Source: Bacteroidaceae bacterium
GTDB taxonomy: Bacteria; Bacteroidota; Bacteroidia; Bacteroidales; Bacteroidaceae
Assembly: GCA_017480685.1 (NCBI GenBank)
Contig: JAFUSD010000027.1
Span: 1-46,185 of the forward strand
Direction: 5' to 3'
DNA length: 46,185 nt
Shown: positions 1 to 8,474 of the stretch, piece after piece
Numbering within the stretch: the stretch's first letter is position 1
Layout of the letters: each line of letters starts with the position of its first letter
Position numbers and translations under genes: made by a program
Notes under the pieces: model-generated
What the model was told of the DNA's origin: nothing
Seen by the model: the letters and a program-made list of their open reading frames with translations, nothing else
The model's database searches: none

Positions 1-1
1 A

Positions 2-42
2 ACAAGGAGTTAAAGTGTTATAGGATTACTTTAACTCCTTGT
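2..42 (-). terminator. Hairpin downstream of ppdK
   Basis: A perfect 15-bp inverted repeat (positions 2-16 and 28-42, core GGAGTTAAAG/CTTTAACTCC) encloses an 11-nt loop. It lies about 33 bp beyond the ppdK stop on the minus strand, so it is a likely transcription end or mRNA 3' stabiliser. The window edge hides any T-tract. The same core word recurs in the large hairpin at 42278-42329. Confidence 0.6.
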
Positions 43-74
43 AATTAACTAATTGATTTTCAATATATTAAATA

Positions 75-2795
75 TCATTCTTCGACGGCTGCCTGCGCGG
101 CGGCAAGGCGGGCGATTGGCACTCGGAATGGTGAGCATGAGGCGTAGTTCATGCCTATCTTGGCACAGAACTTGACGGATGATGGTTCACCACCGTGCTC
201 GCCGCAGATACCGCAGCGGAGGTTTGGACGTACGGCGCGACCTTTCTCTACTGCCATCTTGATGAGCTGGCCTACACCTTTCTGGTCGAGCACCTGGAAT
301 GGGTCAACCTTCAGGATCTTCTTCTCCAGATATACTGGGAGGAATGATGCGATGTCGTCGCGGCTGTAGCCGAATGTCATCTGTGTGAGGTCGTTGGTTC
401 CGAATGAGAAGTACTCGGCTTCGGTTGCGATGCGGTCGGCTGTGAGTGCGGCACGTGGTATCTCAATCATTGTTCCGATTTCGAAGTCGATGGTTACGCC
501 TTCTTCCTCGAACACTTACTTGGCTACTCGCTGTATGATTTCCTTCTGCTGCTTGAGCTCGTAGAGGATACCGATGAGTGGCACCATGATTTCAGGATGT
601 GGGTCGAAGCCTTCTTTCTTGAGTTGACATGCTGCGCCGAGGATGGCACGTGTCTGCATGGCAGTGATTTCAGGGAATGTGATTCCGAGACGGCAACCAC
701 GGTGTCCGAGCATTGGGTTGTTTTCGGCAAGTGAGTGTACGCGCTTCTTGATTTCCTCTACGCTTACTCCCATTTCCTTTGCCATCACTTCCTGTCCTGC
801 TTCATCGTGTGGCACGAACTCGTGGAGTGGTGGGTCAAGCAGACGGATGTTGACATGGAGTCCGTCCATTGCCTTGAGGATTCCGTAGAAGTCGGCACGT
901 TGGTAAGGCAGGAGCTTAGCCAGAGCTTTCTCACGTCCTTCTGCACTGTCGGCCAGAATCATCTCGCGCATTGCGATGATCTTCTGTCCGTCGAAGAACA
1001 TGTGCTCGGTACGTGTCAGACCGATACCCTTAGCTCCGAAGTCGCGAGCTACTTGTGCATCGTGTGGAGTATCGGCGTTGGTGCGTATTTCCATCTTGGT
1101 GTATTTGTCGCAGAGGTCCATGAGTTCCTTGAAGTCGCCGCTGAGTTCGGCTGACTTGGTTGGTATTTCGCCTGCGAAAACCTGTCCGGTTGTTCCGTTG
1201 AGTGATATGTAGTCGCCTTCCTTGTATACAACTCCGTCGATTTCAACAGTCTTTGTCTTGTAGTCTACATTGATGGCACCTGCACCGCTGACGCAGCACT
1301 TACCCATGCCGCGAGCCACAACGGCTGCGTGGCTTGTCATACCTCCACGTGCAGTGAGGATACCCTCGGCTGCTGACATACCTGCGAGGTCTTCAGGGCT
1401 GGTTTCGATACGTACCATCACTACCTTATGACCGTCGGCGTGCCACTTTTCTGCATCGTCGGCATGGAACACGATTTGTCCGCATGCGGCACCTGGGCTT
1501 GCAGGCAGACCTTGTGTGATTGGCTTTGCATTTGAGAGGGCCAGCTTGTCGAATACTGGGTGGAGCAGTTCGTCGAGTTTCTGTGGTTCGCAGCGCAGTA
1601 TGGCAGTCTTCTCGTCGATGAGTCCTTCCTTCAGGAGGTCCATTGCAATCTTAACCATTGCTGTACCTGTGCGCTTTCCGTTACGTGTCTGGAGGAACCA
1701 GAGTTTGCCTTCCTGTACGGTGAACTCCATGTCCTGCATGTCGTGGTAGTGGTGTTCGAGCTTGTCCTGCAGTGCGTTGAGTTCAGCATAAAGCTGTGGC
1801 ATTGCCTCTTCCATTGATGGATACTTGGCTATGCGCTCTTCTTCGCTGATGCCGGCACGCTTTGCCCAGCGCTGTGAGCCAATCTTGGTGATTTGCTTTG
1901 GAGTGCGGATACCTGCAACCACGTCTTCGCCTTGTGCATTGATGAGGTACTCACCGTTGAAGAGGTTTTCGCCGTTACCTGCATCGCGGCTGAAGCAAAC
2001 ACCTGTTGCGCTGGTGTCGCCCATGTTGCCGAATACCATTGCCATGACGCTTACGGCTGTTCCCCACTCGTCGGGGATTCCTTCCATCTTACGGTAGAGG
2101 ATGGCGCGGTCGTTCATCCAGCTGCGGAACACAGCACAGATGGCACCCCAGAGTTGCTCGATTGGGTCGTTAGGGAAGTCGGAGCCTGTCTGCTTCTTGA
2201 TGGCCTCCTTGAAGAGGACAACCAACTTCTTGAGCGACTCGACAGAGAGGTCCTTGTCGAGAACCACACCCTGCTCTTCCTTCACCTTTTCGATGATGGC
2301 CTCGAATGGGTCGATGTCTTCCTTGTTTACTGGCTTCATGCCGAGAACTACGTCGCCGTACATCTGAACGAAACGACGATAAGAGTCGTAAACGAAGAGT
2401 GGGTTCTGTGTCTTCTTCACCATGCCTTCAGCCACTTCGTCGTTGAGGCCGAGGTTGAGGATTGTGTCCATCATACCAGGCATAGAGGCGCGGGCACCCG
2501 AACGTACTGACACGAGCAGTGGGTTGGTTGCATCGCCGAACTTACAATTCATCAGTTGCTCGATATGTTTCACTGCTGCGAGCACATCGTCGTTGAGCAG
2601 TTCCATGATTTTCTGCTGACCAACCTCATAGTATTCGTTGCAAGTGTCGGTAGTGATTGTGAAACCAGGAGGCACTGGCACTCCGATGAGGTTCATCTCT
2701 GCAAGGTTTGCACCCTTGCCGCCAAGCAATTCACGCATGTTGGCGTTACCTTCGGCCTGTCCGTTTCCGAAGGTGTAAACTCTTTTTTGACTCAT
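75..2795 (-). pseudogene. ppdK: Pyruvate, phosphate dikinase, interrupted by one in-frame TAA
   Basis: PPDK interconverts pyruvate + ATP + Pi and phosphoenolpyruvate + AMP + PPi in the cytoplasm. Read through the internal stop the protein is about 906 residues, the normal family length. The N-terminal nucleotide-binding part begins at 2795 (GGKGANLAEM motif), and the swivelling phosphohistidine domain is present with GGMTSHAAVVARGMG (His about residue 489). Codon 760 is TAA at 516-518, after ...QRVAK and before VFEEEG; the family normally has an acidic residue there, so GAA to TAA by one substitution is the simplest explanation. The lost part (75-515) carries the PEP/pyruvate barrel end with GTNDLTQ and the catalytic Cys in CGICGEHGG, so the 759-residue product should be inactive. 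The downstream piece has no disruption and could only start at a GTG (513-515). Either a recent nonsense mutation, readthrough, or a sequencing error. Confidence 0.85.
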
Positions 2796-2889
2796 AGATT
2801 TGTTTTAAAATTATGTATTTAGTTAATATTGATTCCAGAGAAATGCTTGTCGCACCGCGTGCTTTTCAGTCGCCACGCGTGAAACAGCC

Positions 2890-2899
2890 TGCAAAGATA
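2890..2899 (-). promoter_or_regulatory. ppdK promoter -7 box
   Basis: TATCTTTGCA on the minus strand matches the Bacteroidota -7 consensus TAnnTTTG. It is about 95 bp upstream of the ppdK start codon and 153 bp from the first unit of the 22-bp repeat array. Confidence 0.7.
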
Positions 2900-3052
2900 C
2901 ACCTATATTTAATAATAAACAAGCATTTCACAAAATATTTGCATATTCTATCACATGAACCAGTCATATCACGCCTATTTTACCTGTTTCGAGAGCAACG
3001 CCACAGGGAAAAAGCATCGCTTCTACAAGTGGCTGTAAAGGGATGCGCCTGC

Positions 3053-3130
3053 GAGGATATCCTCAACGTCATGCGAGGATATCCTCAACAGCCTGCGAGG
3101 ATATCCTCAACAGCCTGCGACGATATCCTC
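3053..3130. repeat. 22-bp tandem palindrome array 1 (4 units)
   Basis: The palindrome GAGGATATCCTC occurs at 3053-3064, 3075-3086 and 3097-3108, and the variant GACGATATCCTC at 3119-3130. The start-to-start period is exactly 22 bp. Spacers are about 10 bp and similar (AACAGCCTGC type). Each unit contains GATATC at its centre. The array lies between the divergent ppdK and higB promoters, 153 and 159 bp from their -7 boxes. Confidence 0.95.
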
Positions 3131-3198
3131 GCAAGAACGGCAGGTAGCACTCGCAAACCGGCGGCCGGCAAGTCATCCCACCTCTTATCTTCACAATT

Positions 3199-3321
3199 CC
3201 ACTTTGCATACACCGACATTTAGCATGAAACATACACGGCCTTTCCTCTTTTTTATTCTTTTACATTAGTTACTTTCATTATTTTTTTGTAACTTTGCAG
3301 CCGATATGGTATGCAAAGTGG
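3199..3321. repeat. 13-bp inverted repeat flanking the higB promoter
   Basis: CCACTTTGCATAC at 3199-3211 is repeated perfectly as its reverse complement GTATGCAAAGTGG at 3309-3321. The right copy lies just after the higB -7 box, in the position expected for a transcription start/operator. Toxin-antitoxin operons are usually autorepressed by the antitoxin, so these could be HigA operator sites; that is inference. Confidence 0.6.
3290..3298 (+). promoter_or_regulatory. higBA promoter -7 box
   Basis: TAACTTTGC matches the Bacteroidota -7 consensus and lies 88 bp upstream of the higB ATG. Confidence 0.75.
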
Positions 3322-3385
3322 CGAATCATCCCACTTTCATCTGATGCCATGACAGAAGAATTTGAGACAAGCATGACAAAGATAA

Positions 3386-3703
3386 ATGATAGTTACATTC
3401 GATAAGGAATATCTGAGAGAACTATACGTTGAAGGGAAATGCAGTGACAAGAAGCATCGGTTTCAGCCACAGATAGTCGGAAAATACGTAAAAGTAGTTA
3501 ACCTCATGAAGCAGCAACAGAACGTACTTGGACTTACAAAATATGGTTCGTTGCACTACGAAAAACTTCGCGGTAACAAGCATGGGTATTCGTCAGTACG
3601 TATAAACGACCAATACAGGATTGAATTTGTCGAGGAGGTTGAAGACGGGAAACAGATTGCCTCAATTTGTAACATCACAGAATTGTCAAACTACTACAAA
3701 TGA
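3386..3703 (+). CDS. higB: HigB-type toxin (RelE superfamily mRNA interferase)
   Basis: The 105-residue basic protein has the size and pattern of HigB toxins, which cut mRNA on the ribosome. Recognisable features are the N-terminal beta strand (MIVTFDKEYLREL), the central YGSLHYEKLRG segment and the C-terminal SVRINDQYRIEF strand typical of the RelE/ParE fold. The gene comes first and the antitoxin second, the order that is characteristic of higBA. The higA start lies 16 bp after the higB stop with an AAGGAG box at 3705-3710 between them, so the two are co-transcribed. Start chosen at the first ATG after the promoter that keeps the family's N-terminus. Confidence 0.85.
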   Translation: MIVTFDKEYLRELYVEGKCSDKKHRFQPQIVGKYVKVVNLMKQQQNVLGLTKYGSLHYEKLRGNKHGYSSVRINDQYRIEFVEEVEDGKQIASICNITELSNYYK

Positions 3704-3719
3704 CAAGGAGACAGAAGAC

Positions 3720-4064
3720 ATGATAACATTGAAAGGAGTTGACCCAATGATGATAGCCAACAACCTGAAGCCATATAAGCCCACACATCCGGGCGAGGTG
3801 CTGAAAGACGAATTAGAGTTCAGAGGTGTTTCACAGCGCGAAGTGGCAAGAGAGATTGGTGTATCCTATTCTGCCCTCAACGAAGTGCTTAACGGCAAGC
3901 GAGCCCTCAATCCAGAGTTAGCCTTGATGATGGAAGCTGCCATCGGAGTGGATGCTGCTCCGTTGTTAGCCATGCAAAACGAGTATGACATGCAGATGGC
4001 GGAGCGCAATGAGACATTCATGGAAAAGCTGAGGAAAATACGCCACATCGCAGCAGTGTTGTGA
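3720..4064 (+). CDS. higA: HigA-type antitoxin, XRE-family HTH
   Basis: This 114-residue protein carries the HigA signature (PTHPGEVLKDELEFRGVS) followed by a helix-turn-helix (REVAREIGVSYSALNEVLNGKR, about residues 42-63). It should neutralise HigB and repress the operon by DNA binding. The open frame extends further upstream, but I choose ATG 3720 because it is preceded by AAGGAG at the proper distance and the upstream extension overlaps higB. A 65-bp gap separates it from pgk, with no clear promoter or terminator in it, so readthrough into the pgk operon is possible. Confidence 0.87.
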   Translation: MITLKGVDPMMIANNLKPYKPTHPGEVLKDELEFRGVSQREVAREIGVSYSALNEVLNGKRALNPELALMMEAAIGVDAAPLLAMQNEYDMQMAERNETFMEKLRKIRHIAAVL

Positions 4065-4129
4065 AAGGAATAAGTATGAATGACAAAAACAAAGGACGAA
4101 ACATTTTTTCATTATAAACCAAAACAAAC

Positions 4130-5398
4130 ATGAACATCAAAGATTACAACTTCGATGGTAAGAAAGCCATCGTGCGCGTTGACTTCAACGTGCCAATCCA
4201 GGAAGGTAAAATCACCGACATGACCCGCATCAACGGTGCAGCCCCAACACTGAAGCTCATCCTCGAGAAGGGCGGAAGCCTCATCATCATGTCGCACATG
4301 GGTAAGCCAAAAGGCAAGAAAAAGCCAGAACTCTCACTCTCTCAGATTGTAGATGCAGTGAGCCAGACACTGGGTGTACCTGTTAAGTTCGCTCCCGACT
4401 GTGCCGATGCAAGCGAAGCCGCTGCACAGCTGAAGAAGGGCGAAGTGCTCCTGCTCGAAAACCTGCGCTACTATCCCGAAGAGGAAGGCAAGCCAGTGGG
4501 CATCGACAAGGAAGACCCTGCATACGACGCTGCCAAGAAGGAAATGAAGGCCCGTCAGAAGGACTTCGCAAAGAAACTGGCCAGCTATGCCGACTGCTAC
4601 GTGATGGACGCATTCGGAACAGCTCACCGCAAACATGCTTCGACAGCAGTTATCGCCGACTACTTCGATGCCGACAACAAGATGCTCGGCCTCCTCATGG
4701 AGAAAGAAGTGCAAGCCGTCGACAACGTGCTGAAGAACATCAAGCGCCCATTCGTTGCCATCATGGGTGGTTCGAAGGTTTCGACCAAAATCGGTATCAT
4801 AGAAAACCTGCTCGGCAAGGTTGACAAGCTCATCCTCTGCGGCGGTATGACCTACACATTCTCAAAGGCACACGGTGGCGAGATAGGCGATTCAATCGTT
4901 GAGCTCGACAAGCTCGATGTAGCCCTCGGCGTTGAGGAACTGGCAAAGAAGAACGGCGTGGAACTCGTGCTCGGCAGCGACTCAGTATGCTGCACCGGCT
5001 ACGACTTCTCTACATTCTCAGTAAAGCCAGGCGCACAAATCAAGGTGTTCCCTTCAAACGCCATCGAAGCAGGCTGGGACGGCCTCGATGCAGGTCCTGA
5101 CAGCCGCGAAAAGTTTGCAAAGGCAATCGAAGGCGCAAAGACCATCCTCTGGAACGGTCCTGCAGGATGCTTTGAGTGTGAAGACTTCACTGCCGGCTCA
5201 CGCGCAGTAGGCGAAGCTATCGCAAAGGCAACAGCCGAAGGTGCATTCTCGCTCATCGGCGGTGGCGACTCTGTGGCTTGTTTCAACAAGTTCGGACTTG
5301 CCGACAAGGTTTCATACATCTCGACCGGCGGTGGTGCCCTGCTCGAAGCTATCGAAGGCAAGGTGCTCCCAGGCGTTGCTGCAATCAAAGGCGAATAA
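4130..5398 (+). CDS. pgk: Phosphoglycerate kinase
   Basis: This glycolytic enzyme transfers phosphate between 1,3-bisphosphoglycerate and ADP in the cytoplasm. At 422 residues it is normal for Bacteroidales Pgk. Visible landmarks are the N-terminal VRVDFNVP, the SHMGKPKG substrate loop, ENLRYYPEE, the [13 protein letters not shown] segment of the nucleotide domain and the C-terminal GGGDSVACF and STGGGALLE loops. The TAA stop overlaps the ATG of the next gene (TAATG at 5396-5400), so the downstream lipoprotein is translationally coupled. This gene begins a run of five or six same-strand, overlapping or nearly touching genes up to 11493. Confidence 0.97.
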   Translation: MNIKDYNFDGKKAIVRVDFNVPIQEGKITDMTRINGAAPTLKLILEKGGSLIIMSHMGKPKGKKKPELSLSQIVDAVSQTLGVPVKFAPDCADASEAAAQLKKGEVLLLENLRYYPEEEGKPVGIDKEDPAYDAAKKEMKARQKDFAKKLASYADCYVMDAFGTAHRKHASTAVIADYFDADNKMLGLLMEKEVQAVDNVLKNIKRPFVAIMGGSKVSTKIGIIENLLGKVDKLILCGGMTYTFSKAHGGEIGDSIVELDKLDVALGVEELAKKNGVELVLGSDSVCCTGYDFSTFSVKPGAQIKVFPSNAIEAGWDGLDAGPDSREKFAKAIEGAKTILWNGPAGCFECEDFTAGSRAVGEAIAKATAEGAFSLIGGGDSVACFNKFGLADKVSYISTGGGALLEAIEGKVLPGVAAIKGE

Positions 5399-6207
5399 TG
5401 CGTAAGACCACACTCATCTCCACCAAGGAGAGAAGACATATTCTGCTTCCAGCCCTAATTATAGGGTTGGGAGCAGTTGTGGCATTCATGCCCACAACAT
5501 CGTGTAGCACCCAAGGAAGCGATGCCGACTCATTGACAGCCGACACCATAGTCCAAAACACATTCCGCATTGCAGTGTTGCCCACAACCGAAAGTGCCCC
5601 ACTGGCAGCAGCACTACAACACGGATTGTTCGACAGTACCGACATGGAAGTAAGGCTCGACACATTCCTCTCGGCCATGGATGCCGACACTGCATTCATA
5701 CGCGGATGGGTGCAGATGATGGTGACCGACACATTTCGCATGGCATACCTCAACACCATCATCCAGGGAGCGACCATCCATTCGGTCATCACCGACACCC
5801 TGCACCTCTCGATGCTCACCACCAAGAGTTCGAGAATCAAGTCGACTCAAAGCCTCAAGGACAAGATCGTGGCAGTGACGCGCAACTCGGCCATCGACCG
5901 ATTTGCCGACCGCACCATGGAACGTGCCCACCTCAAGCCCGAAGGACTGAACCGCCCACAAATCAACGACATCACCCTCAGAGCATCTATGCTCAACCTG
6001 GCACAATACGATGGCGCCATACTGCCCGAACCATTTGCCACACAATGCGAGGAACAAGGTGCACGACGCATAGCCGTAATGCAGGAACCACAGATGAGAG
6101 TGGTAGTGAAATCGACCGACGAACGTAAGCACAAAGCCGACATACAGAAGATTGTAGATGCCTACTGGCAAGAAAGAAACACCCCACCCCAACCCTCCAA
6201 GCCATGA
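5398..6207 (+). CDS. Periplasmic substrate-binding-like lipoprotein
   Basis: The 269-residue product has a basic N-terminus, a hydrophobic stretch and a cysteine (about residue 36, in PTTSC), consistent with a lipoprotein signal. The rest resembles the NMT1/SsuA-like class of ABC substrate-binding proteins: AVLPTTESAPLAAALQHGLFD at the start, a SLKDKIVAVTRNSAIDRF segment and an ILPEPFATQ segment. No ABC permease or ATPase gene is nearby, so it may act as a stand-alone sensor or binding protein. Start chosen at the ATG overlapping the pgk stop rather than an earlier one inside pgk. Its ATGA overlap with the following TPR gene supports one operon. Confidence 0.7.
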   Translation: MRKTTLISTKERRHILLPALIIGLGAVVAFMPTTSCSTQGSDADSLTADTIVQNTFRIAVLPTTESAPLAAALQHGLFDSTDMEVRLDTFLSAMDADTAFIRGWVQMMVTDTFRMAYLNTIIQGATIHSVITDTLHLSMLTTKSSRIKSTQSLKDKIVAVTRNSAIDRFADRTMERAHLKPEGLNRPQINDITLRASMLNLAQYDGAILPEPFATQCEEQGARRIAVMQEPQMRVVVKSTDERKHKADIQKIVDAYWQERNTPPQPSKP

Positions 6208-8474
6208 CTATCAACATATACAGCACCCTGCACGAAGGACAACTGCTCGAAGCCTTCAACATGCTTCAGACAAAAATCGACAGCCTTGCCGACTGGCAGT
6301 TGCATGACGACCTCGACTCGGCTCGTGGCACATACTTCACCATGCTGTCATTTATAGTCAACGGGATGGAAGACCCCATGGCAGGCAAAATAAGACAAGG
6401 CATCATACAACAGGCATACTCCATCAACGACCGTGCCAACATAGCCATCCGGCTGCGCAAAACGCCCAACGACAAATACTGCCAGACACTGAAGCAATGC
6501 TCGGTCGAGACTTTCAACACGACGGCATTGCAGACAGCCATCGCCACCACCGACACACAACTCCGCCAACTCGATGCCAACCCACCGGCACGCGAAAGCA
6601 AAGAACAACACGAACGTGAGGCTCTCATAGCACAACACGACACACTCATGCAACAGATGTTCAACCACACATGGACATCATCCGTATGGACCACCAGCAC
6701 CTATAACCAATATACAGACATCATAGCCGACACCGACATAAGCACAGCCGACCGCGCACTGGTGATAAGCGCCGTGACCATGTCGGCCTTCGAACTCTTC
6801 GACCCGCAGAAACTCATGCTCCTCATGGATGCCTACCTCATGAGCGAAGCCGACATAACGGGCCGCGCACTTGTAGGCCTGCTGATGCTCATCATCCGTT
6901 ACGACAAACGCCTGAAGCACTACCCCGCCATCACATCACGGTTCAATCTCTACACCGAGAACCAGCAATTCATCACCGACTGTTATCAAACACTCATCGC
7001 ATTGCAATACAGCAAGATGACAGACACCGTGAGCGCCAAGATTGCAAACGACATAATGCCGGCAATACTGAAGTCGGCACGATTCAAGAAGTCGAGCATC
7101 ATAGAACTCAACGCCGAGCTCAACAAAAACGGCGAGAACCCCGAATGGCTCAGTGACCCGAAAGACGACTCGATGGCAGAAGAAAAGATACGTCAGATGA
7201 CCGAGATGCAGATGGACGGAGCCGATGTCTACCTCAGTTCGTTCCGTCATCTCAAGGGCTTCAAGTTCTTCTCACAACTGCATCACTGGCTTTCAATCTT
7301 CTCATACAACTACCCCGAAGTATATGCCACCCGAAACTCGCTGAAAGCCGAGACACTCAACATCGTAAGCACACTGTTGCAGACAGCACCATTCTGCGAC
7401 AGCGACAAATTTTCGTTCATAAGCATGCTCGGCAGCATACCGGCCAATGGGCACGACATCATAGCATCGCAGATACAATCGCAGTTTGAAGAAGCCGATA
7501 TGGGCGACATACTCGAGCGTCACAAGCCACGCCAACGCAGCATGAAGGGAGTGATACGGGCATACATCGCCGACCTCTACCGTGTGTTCAAACTCTATCC
7601 CTACCACAGCCAGATGTTCGACCCCTTCAACAAACAACTCAACAACTTCTCGCCACTCTACACACAAACACTGTCGCCACTGCTCGAGCACACCGACCAA
7701 CTCATGTCGATGGCCGAGTTCATGATGCGCAAAGGGCTCTACAACGATGCCCTGCAACTATTCCTGTACCTGAATCCGGCCGAACGCGAAGCTGATGCCA
7801 ACATCTGGCAGAAGATTGGATTCTGTCAGCAGAAGATGGGTCAGACCGAAGCAGCACTCGACACCTACCTCAAAGCCTACGACCTGCAACCACAGTCGAA
7901 GTGGAACATACAACACATAGCACAAACGGCATTCGATTCACAAAACTTCGACACCGCACTGAAGTTCATCGACCTTGTGCTCGAAGGCGATGCAAACAAC
8001 ACCCGATGGTTGTCGCGCAAAGCCGAATGTCTGTTTGCAAAAGCACAATACACAGAAAGCCTGCCCGTACTCTATCAGATGGCTTACATCGACGAGCAGT
8101 CGGAACGCACAAAGGAGATGCTGGCATGGGGGTTGCTCATGAGCGGCCGCACCGACAAGGCCGAGAAAGTATTCACCGACCTCAAGACCGAAAGTCCATC
8201 GGTGAAGAACATCACAGCCTTGGCACACATGCAACTGATACTCGGCAACACGACTCAAGCCATGAACCTCTATCGTCAGGCATTCGATACAGCAAACGAT
8301 GAAGACGAGTTTAACCAGCAGTTCTGGAGTTGGAAGGACTACTTCGCCCACTTAGGTCTCGATGCCGGCAAGATGCAAATCATCAACGATGCCATACGCC
8401 TGGCAGGTTCTTACCCATCATCACACACAGAAACCATAACACAACCATCACAAACCACGACCGATGATAAGTAA
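6204..8474 (+). CDS. Tetratricopeptide-repeat protein of unknown function
   Basis: This 756-residue protein has no signal peptide and is rich in alpha helix. The last third (about residues 500-740) contains TPR-like helices, for example the DANIWQKIGFCQQKMGQTEAALDTYLKAYDLQP and NTRWLSRKAECLFAKAQYTESLPVLYQM regions, suggesting a protein-interaction scaffold. The N-terminal two thirds are not recognised. The start overlaps the previous stop (ATGA, 6204-6207) and the end overlaps the methyltransferase start by 11 bp, so all three are coupled. Function cannot be given from sequence. Confidence 0.75.
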   Translation: MTINIYSTLHEGQLLEAFNMLQTKIDSLADWQLHDDLDSARGTYFTMLSFIVNGMEDPMAGKIRQGIIQQAYSINDRANIAIRLRKTPNDKYCQTLKQCSVETFNTTALQTAIATTDTQLRQLDANPPARESKEQHEREALIAQHDTLMQQMFNHTWTSSVWTTSTYNQYTDIIADTDISTADRALVISAVTMSAFELFDPQKLMLLMDAYLMSEADITGRALVGLLMLIIRYDKRLKHYPAITSRFNLYTENQQFITDCYQTLIALQYSKMTDTVSAKIANDIMPAILKSARFKKSSIIELNAELNKNGENPEWLSDPKDDSMAEEKIRQMTEMQMDGADVYLSSFRHLKGFKFFSQLHHWLSIFSYNYPEVYATRNSLKAETLNIVSTLLQTAPFCDSDKFSFISMLGSIPANGHDIIASQIQSQFEEADMGDILERHKPRQRSMKGVIRAYIADLYRVFKLYPYHSQMFDPFNKQLNNFSPLYTQTLSPLLEHTDQLMSMAEFMMRKGLYNDALQLFLYLNPAEREADANIWQKIGFCQQKMGQTEAALDTYLKAYDLQPQSKWNIQHIAQTAFDSQNFDTALKFIDLVLEGDANNTRWLSRKAECLFAKAQYTESLPVLYQMAYIDEQSERTKEMLAWGLLMSGRTDKAEKVFTDLKTESPSVKNITALAHMQLILGNTTQAMNLYRQAFDTANDEDEFNQQFWSWKDYFAHLGLDAGKMQIINDAIRLAGSYPSSHTETITQPSQTTTDDK

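Larger units (their letters stand above)
2796..3385. other. Divergent intergenic region ppdK/higB
   Basis: This 590-bp stretch holds no convincing gene. It contains the ppdK promoter (2890-2899), a 22-bp-period repeat array (3053-3130), a widely spaced 13-bp inverted repeat (3199-3211 and 3309-3321) and the higB promoter (3290-3298). An open frame on the plus strand across 2813-3223 runs through the array and has no recognisable features. Confidence 0.7.
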
